Below are positions 7,185-13,940 of a stretch of 24,531 bases of DNA, in pieces. The stretch comes from Nitriliruptoraceae bacterium (GTDB lineage Bacteria; Actinomycetota; Nitriliruptoria; Nitriliruptorales; Nitriliruptoraceae). The notes beneath the pieces were generated by a model. It worked only from the letters and a program-made list of their open reading frames with translations. It had not been told where the DNA came from and did not search any database. The first letter of the stretch is position 1. Every line of letters starts with the position of its first letter. The stretch spans positions 1 through 24,531 of the forward strand of contig SKTG01000330.1 in the NCBI GenBank assembly GCA_007118045.1, in the 5' to 3' direction. Position numbers and translations under genes: made by a program.

Positions 7185-9672
7185 CCTCGGCCGGGTGGGG
7201 CTCGGCGGGGGTCGGTGGGCCGTGCCGCCCCCGGTCGTGCCGGTCCCAGAGCACGAGCAGGCTCGGGAGCACGAGCACGGCCGCCACCAACGAGTAGACG
7301 ATGGCGAACACGATCACGTAGCCGAGCTGCTCGAAGGGCACCAGCGTCGAGGTGGTCAGCACGCCGAACCCGATCGCGGTGGTCACGGCGGAGCCGGCCA
7401 GAGCTCCTCCGGTCTGCGACACGGTCCGGCGCATCGCCGCGAGCCCGTCGCCGGACCGGGTGCGCTCCTCCAGGAAGCGCGCGGTGACGTGGATGGTGAA
7501 CGGCACCCCGATCCCGATCGAGAGGGCCGCGAGGGTGGCCGTGACCGGGTTGAGCGGGATGCCGGTGACCGCCATCGTGCCGAACGTGAGCGCGAGCACG
7601 AGCCCCACGGGCAGGACCGTGAGCACGCCCACCATCGGTCGTCGCGCCGCGATCGTGAAGTGGAGGGTCAACAGCGCCATCGCTGCGCCGAGCGCGATCA
7701 ACAACGAGACGATCTGCGAGTCCTCGATGTCCTCGCCGATGTTGGCCTGGACGATCGCCTGGGAGGTCGGGACCACCTCGACGCCGGCCTCCGCAGCCGG
7801 CTCGAACGCCTCCCGGAGCCCGGCCTCGAGCTGCAGCGCCCCGGACTGGTTGGCGCTCGTCCGCACGCTGACCCGCCCGACGTAGTCCCCGTCGGCCGGA
7901 GCGATCACCTCCTCGGCCGCGTCGAGCTCGTCGAGCAGGAAGCGGTAGAGCTCGTCGACGTCCGTGTCGTCGGCGACGGTGAGGTCCTCCTGGACGCCGC
8001 GCTCGCCGAGTTCCGCGGCGAGCTCCTCGTCACCGAAGGCCCCCCCGAGCACGCTGACGATGGAGGTGGTGTCCGGGTCGTCACCCAGCGTCTCCACGTC
8101 CTCCAGCTGGGCCGTGCGTTCGATCGAGGCGACCGTCGCGTCGTGGGCCTCTGGGGTCGCGAGCTCGCCGGTGAGCAGTACCTCGGTGGTCTCGTCGAAC
8201 CCGCCGTCGAACCGGGTCTCGAGCACCTCGTAGGTCTCGAGCCGCGGCTCGTCCTGCGGCACGAAGTCGGTCAGTTCGAACTCGCTGTCGAGCTGCGTGA
8301 AGCCGTAGCCGCCGGCCACGACCAGCGCGCCCGCCACGAGCAGGGTGGGGATCGGCGCGCGCTCGGCGAGCAACGACGTCCGACCGATCAGCCGCGGCAG
8401 GGTGGCGCTGGCCTGCGTACCCAACGCGCTCCGCGGCAGACGGTCACGGCGCTGCGCACGACGATCGAGCGCGACACGGATCGCCGGGAGCAGCGTGAGC
8501 GTGAGCACGAACGCCGCCGCGATCCCGACGGCCGCGAGCACACCGAGCGTGGCCAGGAAGTCCACCGGGCTGGCCAGGTTGGTCAGGAACCCGATCGCCG
8601 TGGCCGCCGTGACCAGGGTGAGGGTCAGGCCCACGGTCCGCGCCGAGGTGGCGAAGGCCGCGACCGGATCGCTGCCTCCTCCCACCTCGGTGCGGTAGCG
8701 GGCCAGCAGGTGGATGGCGAAGTCGACCCCCAACCCGACGATCAGGATGGGCACGATCTGGGTCTGCGGTGAGAAGTACCCGATGAGGTCCGCGTAGTCG
8801 GGACCGAGCAGCACGCCGATGCCCTGCATCCACAGCACGGCGAGCACGATCACCAGCAGCGTCAACGTCACGTCCGCGACCGTCCGGCGACCGACGAGCC
8901 GTCGCTGGCCGGCTTCGGGTCGGACCCAGTAGACGAAGCCGAGGATCACCAGGATGATGCCGAGCGCGGTGCCGAAGAGCCGGCCGACCTCCGGACCGAT
9001 GTCCCCGGCCTCCAGCAGCAGGCCGAAGCTGAAGGCGTCGGCCTCGAGACCTGGCGGCACCTCCACGCGCTCGACGACCTCCACGAGCTCGCGCTGACGC
9101 TCCAGCTGGGCTTCCTCGCGCCCGTCGACCTCGGAGGCGTCCTGGAAGACCAGGATCAGACCGGCGGTCGGCGGGTCACCCGTCCCGACCAACTGCTCGA
9201 ACAGGCCCGCGACCTGGGGCGGGAGCTCGTCGAACGCGCCCTGCTGCAGGTCACGGACCTGCTGGTCGTCGAGGTCACCGGCCTCGAGCTCCTGCATCTC
9301 GAGGCCCAGCTGCGCCCCGCCCAGGTAGGAGGCGATCGCCGGCTGCTCCCCGTCCTCCGCCAGCGTGTCCGCCACGTCGCTCGAGCGGATGCTCTCCTCG
9401 AGCCGTTCTGCGTAGGCGAGCGCGTCGGAGCGCCGGACGTCCTCACCGTCGGTCGAGGTCACGACCACCTGCAGGACCGACCGCGCCTCGCCGAACTCCT
9501 CGTCCACGCGTTCGAGCGCCTGGGACAGCTCGTTGTCCACGGCGACGCCGTCCTCGGTGACCGCCTGTCCGGCGAACGCGGCGAACCCGCCGCTGAGCGC
9601 GAGGACGAGCAGGACCGTCAGCAGCGGTCGGCCGGTGACCACGCGGGCCAGGGCATCGAACGTTCGGCGCAC
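7168..9672 (-). CDS. RND-superfamily transporter, MMPL/HAE3-like
   Basis: An 834-residue inner-membrane protein with the internal duplication of RND permeases. TM1 (about 18-34) is followed by a large extracytoplasmic loop (36-230), then TM2-6 (232-398), TM7 (439-456), a second large loop (457-650) and TM8-12 (652-808). Both halves carry the family helix motif (GLGVDFAIHLLARY at about 313-326 and IGIGVPFTIHVTARF at about 719-733). Both loops are strikingly acidic. It resembles the HAE3/MMPL branch, which handles lipids or hydrophobic molecules; no membrane-fusion or outer-membrane partner is nearby. GTG 9672 follows GAGGAG by eight bases; the open frame upstream lacks family character. Substrate unknown. 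Confidence 0.92.
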   Translation of the reverse strand: MRRTFDALARVVTGRPLLTVLLVLALSGGFAAFAGQAVTEDGVAVDNELSQALERVDEEFGEARSVLQVVVTSTDGEDVRRSDALAYAERLEESIRSSDVADTLAEDGEQPAIASYLGGAQLGLEMQELEAGDLDDQQVRDLQQGAFDELPPQVAGLFEQLVGTGDPPTAGLILVFQDASEVDGREEAQLERQRELVEVVERVEVPPGLEADAFSFGLLLEAGDIGPEVGRLFGTALGIILVILGFVYWVRPEAGQRRLVGRRTVADVTLTLLVIVLAVLWMQGIGVLLGPDYADLIGYFSPQTQIVPILIVGLGVDFAIHLLARYRTEVGGGSDPVAAFATSARTVGLTLTLVTAATAIGFLTNLASPVDFLATLGVLAAVGIAAAFVLTLTLLPAIRVALDRRAQRRDRLPRSALGTQASATLPRLIGRTSLLAERAPIPTLLVAGALVVAGGYGFTQLDSEFELTDFVPQDEPRLETYEVLETRFDGGFDETTEVLLTGELATPEAHDATVASIERTAQLEDVETLGDDPDTTSIVSVLGGAFGDEELAAELGERGVQEDLTVADDTDVDELYRFLLDELDAAEEVIAPADGDYVGRVSVRTSANQSGALQLEAGLREAFEPAAEAGVEVVPTSQAIVQANIGEDIEDSQIVSLLIALGAAMALLTLHFTIAARRPMVGVLTVLPVGLVLALTFGTMAVTGIPLNPVTATLAALSIGIGVPFTIHVTARFLEERTRSGDGLAAMRRTVSQTGGALAGSAVTTAIGFGVLTTSTLVPFEQLGYVIVFAIVYSLVAAVLVLPSLLVLWDRHDRGRHGPPTPAEPHPAEATAGV

Positions 9673-9814
9673 GGACGGGTCTCCTCGGCTGGGTCGGACC
9701 TGGTTCGGCGGGCTCGGCGCGGTGGCCGGAGCGCCGGCGACGGAGCGTCCGCACCAGCTGACGTGGACGGTCGCGATCGCGTCCGGTTCGGCCACCGACC
9801 GCCGCCGGTATCGG

Positions 9815-9836
9815 TTGCACGGTGCAGATGTTGCAC
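9815..9836. promoter_or_regulatory. TTGCAC inverted/direct repeat, candidate operator
   Basis: TTGCAC occurs at 9815-9820 and 9831-9836, with GTGCA at 9822-9826 between them. TGCAC-G-GTGCA is an inverted repeat, and GTGCA-GATGT-TGCAC forms a second one. It lies in the 250-bp divergent region between the RND transporter and the BtuF-like gene, 86 bases before the latter's start, where a repressor could control either gene. No regulator gene is nearby. Confidence 0.4.
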
Positions 9837-9890
9837 GCAGCGCACAGGGCTGTCGCACGATGCGCCCGGTCGGTCGGCCCCTGTCCGGAC

Positions 9891-9896
9891 TAGGGT
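9891..9896 (+). promoter_or_regulatory. Candidate -10 of the BtuF-like gene
   Basis: TAGGGT matches TANNNT and lies 26 bases before the GTG start, leaving room for the GAGG site at 9912-9915. No -35 hexamer is evident. The rest of region 9673-9922 apart from the TTGCAC element shows no structure I can name; in particular I see no cobalamin riboswitch. Confidence 0.3.
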
Positions 9897-9922
9897 CCGA
9901 ACGCCCCGGTCGAGGTGTCCGC

Positions 9923-10837
9923 GTGAAGCGTGTGGTGAGCCTGTTGCCCTCCACCACGGAGATCGTGGCGGCGCTGGGTTGCGGCGAGCAGCTGGTGGGC
10001 CGCTCCCACGAGTGCGATCACCCGCCCGAGGTGTCCTCCCTGCCCGTGGTCACCGAGCCGCGGGTCCCGGTGGAGGGCGGCAGCCTCGAGATCGACCGGC
10101 AGCTGCGCTCGATCCTCGAGCAGGCCCTCTCCGTGTACGAGGTGCACGGCGAGGTGCTCGAGCGGCTCGCCCCGGACCTGGTCCTGACCCAGTCGCTGTG
10201 TGAGATCTGCGCGGTCAGCTTCGAGGAGGTGCAGCGGGCCGTCCGGGCCCATCTCGATGAGCGCACCGAGGTCGTGGCCTGCGAACCGAACGCGCTCGCG
10301 GACGTGCTCGCCGACGTGCGCCGCACGGCGGCCGCGCTCGAGGTGCCGCGCCGCGGCGAGGCCCTGACGACGACGATGACGGCGCGCATCGGAGCGATCG
10401 CGGAGCGGGCCACCGCCCTGCCGCGGCGCCGCGTCGTGGCGATCGAGTGGCTCGATCCGCTGATGGCCGCCGGGAACTGGGTTCCCGAGCTGATCGCGGC
10501 CGCCGGTGGGGAGGAGCTGCTCGGCCGCCCCGGGGAGCATTCCCCGTGGACCGACTGGGAGACGATCCGCGAGCTGGACCCGGACGCGATCGTGGTGCTG
10601 CCCTGCGGCTTCGACCTCGACCGCACGCGGGAGGAGCTGCCGCGGCTCACGACGTTGCCGGGCTTCGCCGAGCTCCGCGCCGTCCGGGAGGGGCAGGTCG
10701 CCATCACCGACGGCCACCGCTTCTTCAACCGGCCGGGCCCGCGCCTCGTCGAGTCCACCGAGATCCTGGCCGAGTTCCTGCACCCCGGTACGTTCGCCTT
10801 CGGTCACGAGGGCGACGGGTGGGAACGGCTCCCGTGA
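9923..10837 (+). CDS. Cytosolic BtuF-like cobalamin-binding family protein
   Basis: A 304-residue protein of the helical-backbone metal-receptor fold (Peripla_BP_2, as in BtuF). It begins MKRVVSLLPSTTEIVAALGCGEQLVGRSHECDHP, with no signal peptide or lipobox, so it should be cytosolic, unlike true periplasmic BtuF. Further family marks are LTQSLCEICAVS (Cys93, Cys96), EWLDPLMAAGNWVPEL (about 173-188) and a final GHRFFNRPGPRLVESTEILAEFLHP. Databases usually call this soluble branch a cobalamin-binding protein; its real ligand and job are uncertain. No BtuC or BtuD is adjacent. GTG 9923 has GAGG seven bases upstream; the open frame above it has unrelated composition. Confidence 0.85.
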   Translation: MKRVVSLLPSTTEIVAALGCGEQLVGRSHECDHPPEVSSLPVVTEPRVPVEGGSLEIDRQLRSILEQALSVYEVHGEVLERLAPDLVLTQSLCEICAVSFEEVQRAVRAHLDERTEVVACEPNALADVLADVRRTAAALEVPRRGEALTTTMTARIGAIAERATALPRRRVVAIEWLDPLMAAGNWVPELIAAAGGEELLGRPGEHSPWTDWETIRELDPDAIVVLPCGFDLDRTREELPRLTTLPGFAELRAVREGQVAITDGHRFFNRPGPRLVESTEILAEFLHPGTFAFGHEGDGWERLP

Positions 10838-10885
10838 CGCCCCGTGCTCGGCCGTCGCGGAACGGCCGCGGAGGTCTCCGATCCG

Positions 10886-10918
10886 GACGGTCACCTGACC
10901 GCACGTCGGGTGACCGTC
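10886..10918. terminator. 10-bp inverted repeat upstream of pgsB
   Basis: GACGGTCACC (10886-10895) and GGTGACCGTC (10909-10918) are perfect 10-bp inverted arms with a 13-base loop, 48 bases after the BtuF-like stop. It may end that transcript, insulating the capsule operon, or be an operator just upstream of the presumed pgsB promoter. No T-tract follows. Its symmetry is the strongest in this 226-bp gap. Confidence 0.55.
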
Positions 10919-10941
10919 GTGGCCGAACGCCGACGGCCGGT

Positions 10942-10947
10942 TACCCT
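10942..10947 (+). promoter_or_regulatory. Candidate -10 of the pgs operon
   Basis: TACCCT occurs 24 bases after the 10-bp inverted repeat and 117 bases before the preferred pgsB ATG, implying an untranslated leader of roughly 105 nt. A -35 box is not recognisable. A TTG at 10959 would give a longer PgsB but adds 35 residues without family similarity. Confidence 0.3.
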
Positions 10948-11063
10948 TCCCGCGTCACTTGGCTGGTCGGTCCTCGGCGGTGCTCGTCGTGGGGCGACCC
11001 GCGTACCGCGAGCAGGTGGGAGCGCGCGGGCAGCCGCACGACGACCGGACCTCAGGGCTGAAC

Positions 11064-12290
11064 ATGCTGGAACTCGGCACGTCCGACGACATCGTGCTGC
11101 TCGCATGCCTCGGCGCGGCGATCCTGCTGCTCGTCGCCGGGGTGCGCGAACGGCGCCGTCACCAGCGCCACCTCGACGCCGTGGACCTGCGCATCAGCGT
11201 CAACGGCAGTCGCGGCAAGTCCACCGTCACGCGGTTGCTGACCGGCGCGCTGGCCGCCGGCGGCTACCACCCGCTCGGCAAGACCACGGGCACGGCTGCC
11301 CAGCTCGTGTTCGGGTGGTCGAGCGAGCAGGAGCCCATCCCGCGGCGGCCGGAAGGGCCGAACATCGGCGAGCAGCGGGAGCTGATGCGGCGTGCGGTCG
11401 AGCACGACGCGGACGCCGTGGTGGCGGAGTGCATGGCCGTGACACCCGAGTACCAGCTGACCTTCCATCGCGAGCTGCTCGACGTGAACCTGCTCGTGAT
11501 CACCAACGCCCTGGCCGACCACCTCGACGAGATGGGCCCGACGGTGCGCGACGTGGCGGACGTGCTGGCCGCCTCCATCCCGACCTTCGGCACCGTCGTG
11601 GTCTCGCCCGGTGAGCACATCGACCGCTTCGAGGAGGTCGCCAGACAACGCAACGCCGAGCTGCTGGTCGCCGACGCCGACGAGATCGAGGAGCGGCAGC
11701 TCGCCGGTTTCGAGCACCTGGTGCTCCCCGACCACCTCGCCCAGGTCTTCGCCGTCACCCGCCACCTCGGCATCCACGACGAGGACGCCCTCCGGGGCAT
11801 GAAGCAGGCGCCACCCGACCCGTTCGCGACGCGGCTGATCGAGATCGGCGACCCGAACGATCCGGCCCTGCTCGTCAACGCCTTCCCGGCGAACGACCCC
11901 ACCTCGACCCTGGCGGTCTGGGACCACGTCCGCGGCCTCGGCTACCCGGAGACCGGCCTGATCGTCGTCATGAACTGCCGCGACGACCGCATCGCCCGCA
12001 GCCAGCTGTTCGCCCGCGACGTGCTCCCCCACCTGCCCATCGACACCCTGGTGATCACGGGCAGCGCCACCCGGTCCATCACACGCGGGGTCGAGGAGGG
12101 CAGCATCGTGGCCGATACCGTGATCGACCGCACGGGTTCGAGCGCCGACGCGGTGGTCGGTGACATCGAGGACCGTCTCGCCGGCCGGGTCGTGCTCGGC
12201 GTCGGCAACCTGCACGGGGGTGGTGCGGAGATCGTCGCGCGGCTCGAGGACCGTCGGGTCGCCCACCCCTTGGGCCAGGAGGCCAGCTGA
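11064..12290 (+). CDS. pgsB: Poly-gamma-glutamate synthase subunit PgsB/CapB
   Basis: ATP-dependent amide ligase that extends the gamma-linked glutamate chain at the inner face of the membrane with PgsC and PgsA. The 408-residue protein starts with one membrane helix (about 9-26), then RRRHQRHLDA and the P-loop NGSRGKST (47-54, Lys52). Further blocks match what I recall of Bacillus PgsB throughout: GKTTGTAAQ, GPNIGEQRELM, ECMAVTPEYQ, ITNALADHLDEMGPT, APPDP, NAFPANDPTSTL, MNCRDDRIARSQLFARDVLP and GVGNLHGGG. ATG 11064 is chosen because the helix follows as in Bacillus; a modest CAGGG lies upstream. The stop overlaps the pgsC start. The sequence does not show whether D- or L-glutamate is used. 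Confidence 0.96.
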   Translation: MLELGTSDDIVLLACLGAAILLLVAGVRERRRHQRHLDAVDLRISVNGSRGKSTVTRLLTGALAAGGYHPLGKTTGTAAQLVFGWSSEQEPIPRRPEGPNIGEQRELMRRAVEHDADAVVAECMAVTPEYQLTFHRELLDVNLLVITNALADHLDEMGPTVRDVADVLAASIPTFGTVVVSPGEHIDRFEEVARQRNAELLVADADEIEERQLAGFEHLVLPDHLAQVFAVTRHLGIHDEDALRGMKQAPPDPFATRLIEIGDPNDPALLVNAFPANDPTSTLAVWDHVRGLGYPETGLIVVMNCRDDRIARSQLFARDVLPHLPIDTLVITGSATRSITRGVEEGSIVADTVIDRTGSSADAVVGDIEDRLAGRVVLGVGNLHGGGAEIVARLEDRRVAHPLGQEAS

Positions 12291-12745
12291 TGTTCGGGAC
12301 CGAGCTCTACCTCTCGCTGGTGATCGGGGTGATCGTCAGCCTGGTCTACGCGGAGCGCACCGGGGTCATCCCCGCCGGCCTGGTGGTGCCGGGCTACCTC
12401 GCGCTCGTGTTCGACCAGGTCATCTTCGTGTCGATGATCTTCCTGCTGAGCTTCCTGACGTTCCTGGTCGTCGACCGTGGCGTGTCCAAGGTCGTGATCC
12501 TCTACGGGCGGCGTCGGTTCGTGGCCATGCTGAGCATCGGCATCATGCTCAAGCTCGTGTTCGACGCCCTCTACCCCCAGATGCCCTTCGAGGTCTACGA
12601 GTTCCGGGGCATCGGTGTGATCGTGCCCGGGCTGATCGCGAACGCGATCCACCGGCAGGGGGTGCCGCACACGGTGCTCTCCACCCTGCTGCTCTCCGGG
12701 TTGACCTTCCTGATCGTCTTCGGCCTCTCCCTCGTCGTGAACTGA
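12290..12745 (+). CDS. pgsC: Poly-gamma-glutamate synthase membrane subunit PgsC/CapC
   Basis: A 151-residue integral membrane protein with about five hydrophobic segments, the usual length and layout of PgsC. It begins MFGTELYLSLVIGVIVSLVY and contains ERTGVIPAGLVVPGYLAL, close to the conserved PgsC block around PGG/PGYLAL, then GVSKVVILYGRRRFVAML and GIGVIVPGLIANAIHRQG, also conserved. It forms the membrane complex with PgsB for polymerisation and export. ATG 12290 overlaps the pgsB stop in TGATG, implying translational coupling. Confidence 0.95.
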   Translation: MFGTELYLSLVIGVIVSLVYAERTGVIPAGLVVPGYLALVFDQVIFVSMIFLLSFLTFLVVDRGVSKVVILYGRRRFVAMLSIGIMLKLVFDALYPQMPFEVYEFRGIGVIVPGLIANAIHRQGVPHTVLSTLLLSGLTFLIVFGLSLVVN

Positions 12746-12752
12746 GCGCGAC

Positions 12753-13940
12753 GTGACCGAGCAGACCCACCTCCCCGACGACGCCGGCGTGACCTTCCGC
12801 GGCCGGCTCCAACGACGCCTGCGCCGCGAGCGCGAGGCCGCCGCCCGTCACGCGATCATCGGGGCGGTCGTCAGCCTGGCGCTGGTCGCCGGCCTCCACC
12901 TCGTCAGCTCCGTACCCGGCTCCCCGGCCACCGCGCAGGAGGACGCCACCACCGACGAGGACCGGTTCCGGGCGACGATGGTCGGCGACGTGATGTTCGG
13001 CCGGCACGTCCAGGAGGTCGCGGAACGCCGCGGGCACGACGCCCTGCTCGAGGACGTGGCCCCCTACCTCGAGGGCGACTACGTCAGCGGCAACCTCGAA
13101 CAGGTCATCAGCAACGACGTGGAGGAGCTCCCGGAGGCGGACAAGCTGATCCACCTCGCGAGCGACGACCGCGCCCTGGACGCCATGGTCGACGCCGGCT
13201 TCACGACCGTGAGCCTGGCCAACAACCACGGCATGGACCACGGCATCCCGGGCCTCAGGGACACGATCGAGGCCCTCGAGGCGGCCGGGATCGCGCACGC
13301 CGGTGGCGGCGAGACCCTCGAGGCTGCGGTGGAGACCGACTTCCAGGAGCACGACGGCCTGACGGTCGCGACCCTGTCGTTCACGGACGTGTTCGTGGCC
13401 GGGTTCATCGCGCGCTCCTTCCAGGGCGGTCTGCTCGAGGCCGAACCGGACGTGTTCGGGCCCCTGATCCAGCAGGCCCAGCAGGAAGCGGACCTGGTCA
13501 TCGCCCACTTCCACTGGGGCGAGGAGTACGACCTGCGCGCCACGGGCCGCCAACGCGAGTTGGCCGAGTTCGCGGCGGCCGCGGGCGCCGACATCATCGT
13601 GGGGCACCACCCACACGTGCTGCTCCCGGTCGAGCAGATCGGCGACGCGCTGGTGTTCTACAGCCTCGGCAACTTCGTGTTCGACCAGGGCTGGTCACGC
13701 ACCCGGGAGTCCGCCATCGCCGGCTACCGGCTCTCGGAGGACGGCACGGCCACCGTCGAGATGACCCCGATCTACCTGCGCGAGGCCACGCCCCGCGTCC
13801 TCGACGGACCACTGGACGCCTACCGGCGCGCCCGCGTCTTCCAGCGGCTCCGCGGTGACACGCTCGACTGGGAGCGGGACGGCATCTCGCTCGTGGCCGA
13901 GATCGACCACTCCCACGTCCTCGACGAGGCCTCCCCATGA
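12753..13940 (+). CDS. capA: CapA/PgsA-family poly-gamma-glutamate capsule protein
   Basis: A 395-residue protein anchored by one N-terminal helix (about 33-53) with a basic stretch before it, so the rest should lie outside the membrane. The PGA_cap domain (about 72-350) has the metallophosphatase-like signatures MVGDVMFGR, VSGNLEQVIS, SLANNHGMDHG, VIAHFHWGEEYD, GADIIVGHHPHVLLPVE and LVFYSLGNFVFDQ. In Bacillus this subunit is needed for polymer assembly or export, and its precise activity is unsettled. The start is GTG 12753, seven bases after pgsC; the stop overlaps the ggt start in ATGA. Called pgsA in B. subtilis. Confidence 0.95.
   Translation: MTEQTHLPDDAGVTFRGRLQRRLRREREAAARHAIIGAVVSLALVAGLHLVSSVPGSPATAQEDATTDEDRFRATMVGDVMFGRHVQEVAERRGHDALLEDVAPYLEGDYVSGNLEQVISNDVEELPEADKLIHLASDDRALDAMVDAGFTTVSLANNHGMDHGIPGLRDTIEALEAAGIAHAGGGETLEAAVETDFQEHDGLTVATLSFTDVFVAGFIARSFQGGLLEAEPDVFGPLIQQAQQEADLVIAHFHWGEEYDLRATGRQRELAEFAAAAGADIIVGHHPHVLLPVEQIGDALVFYSLGNFVFDQGWSRTRESAIAGYRLSEDGTATVEMTPIYLREATPRVLDGPLDAYRRARVFQRLRGDTLDWERDGISLVAEIDHSHVLDEASP

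Noticed and set aside
7195..8772. 525-codon plus-strand open frame opposite the RND transporter
   Set aside because: Shadow frame rich in His, Glu, Arg and Gly; the opposite strand encodes a convincing 12-helix transporter.
9673..9922. Cobalamin riboswitch upstream of the BtuF-like gene
   Set aside because: The gap has no recognisable B12-box, and with the likely -10 at 9891 the leader would be only about 20 nt.
11052..12266. 404-codon minus-strand open frame opposite pgsB
   Set aside because: Antisense to a clear PgsB; His/Asp/Val-rich mirror composition.
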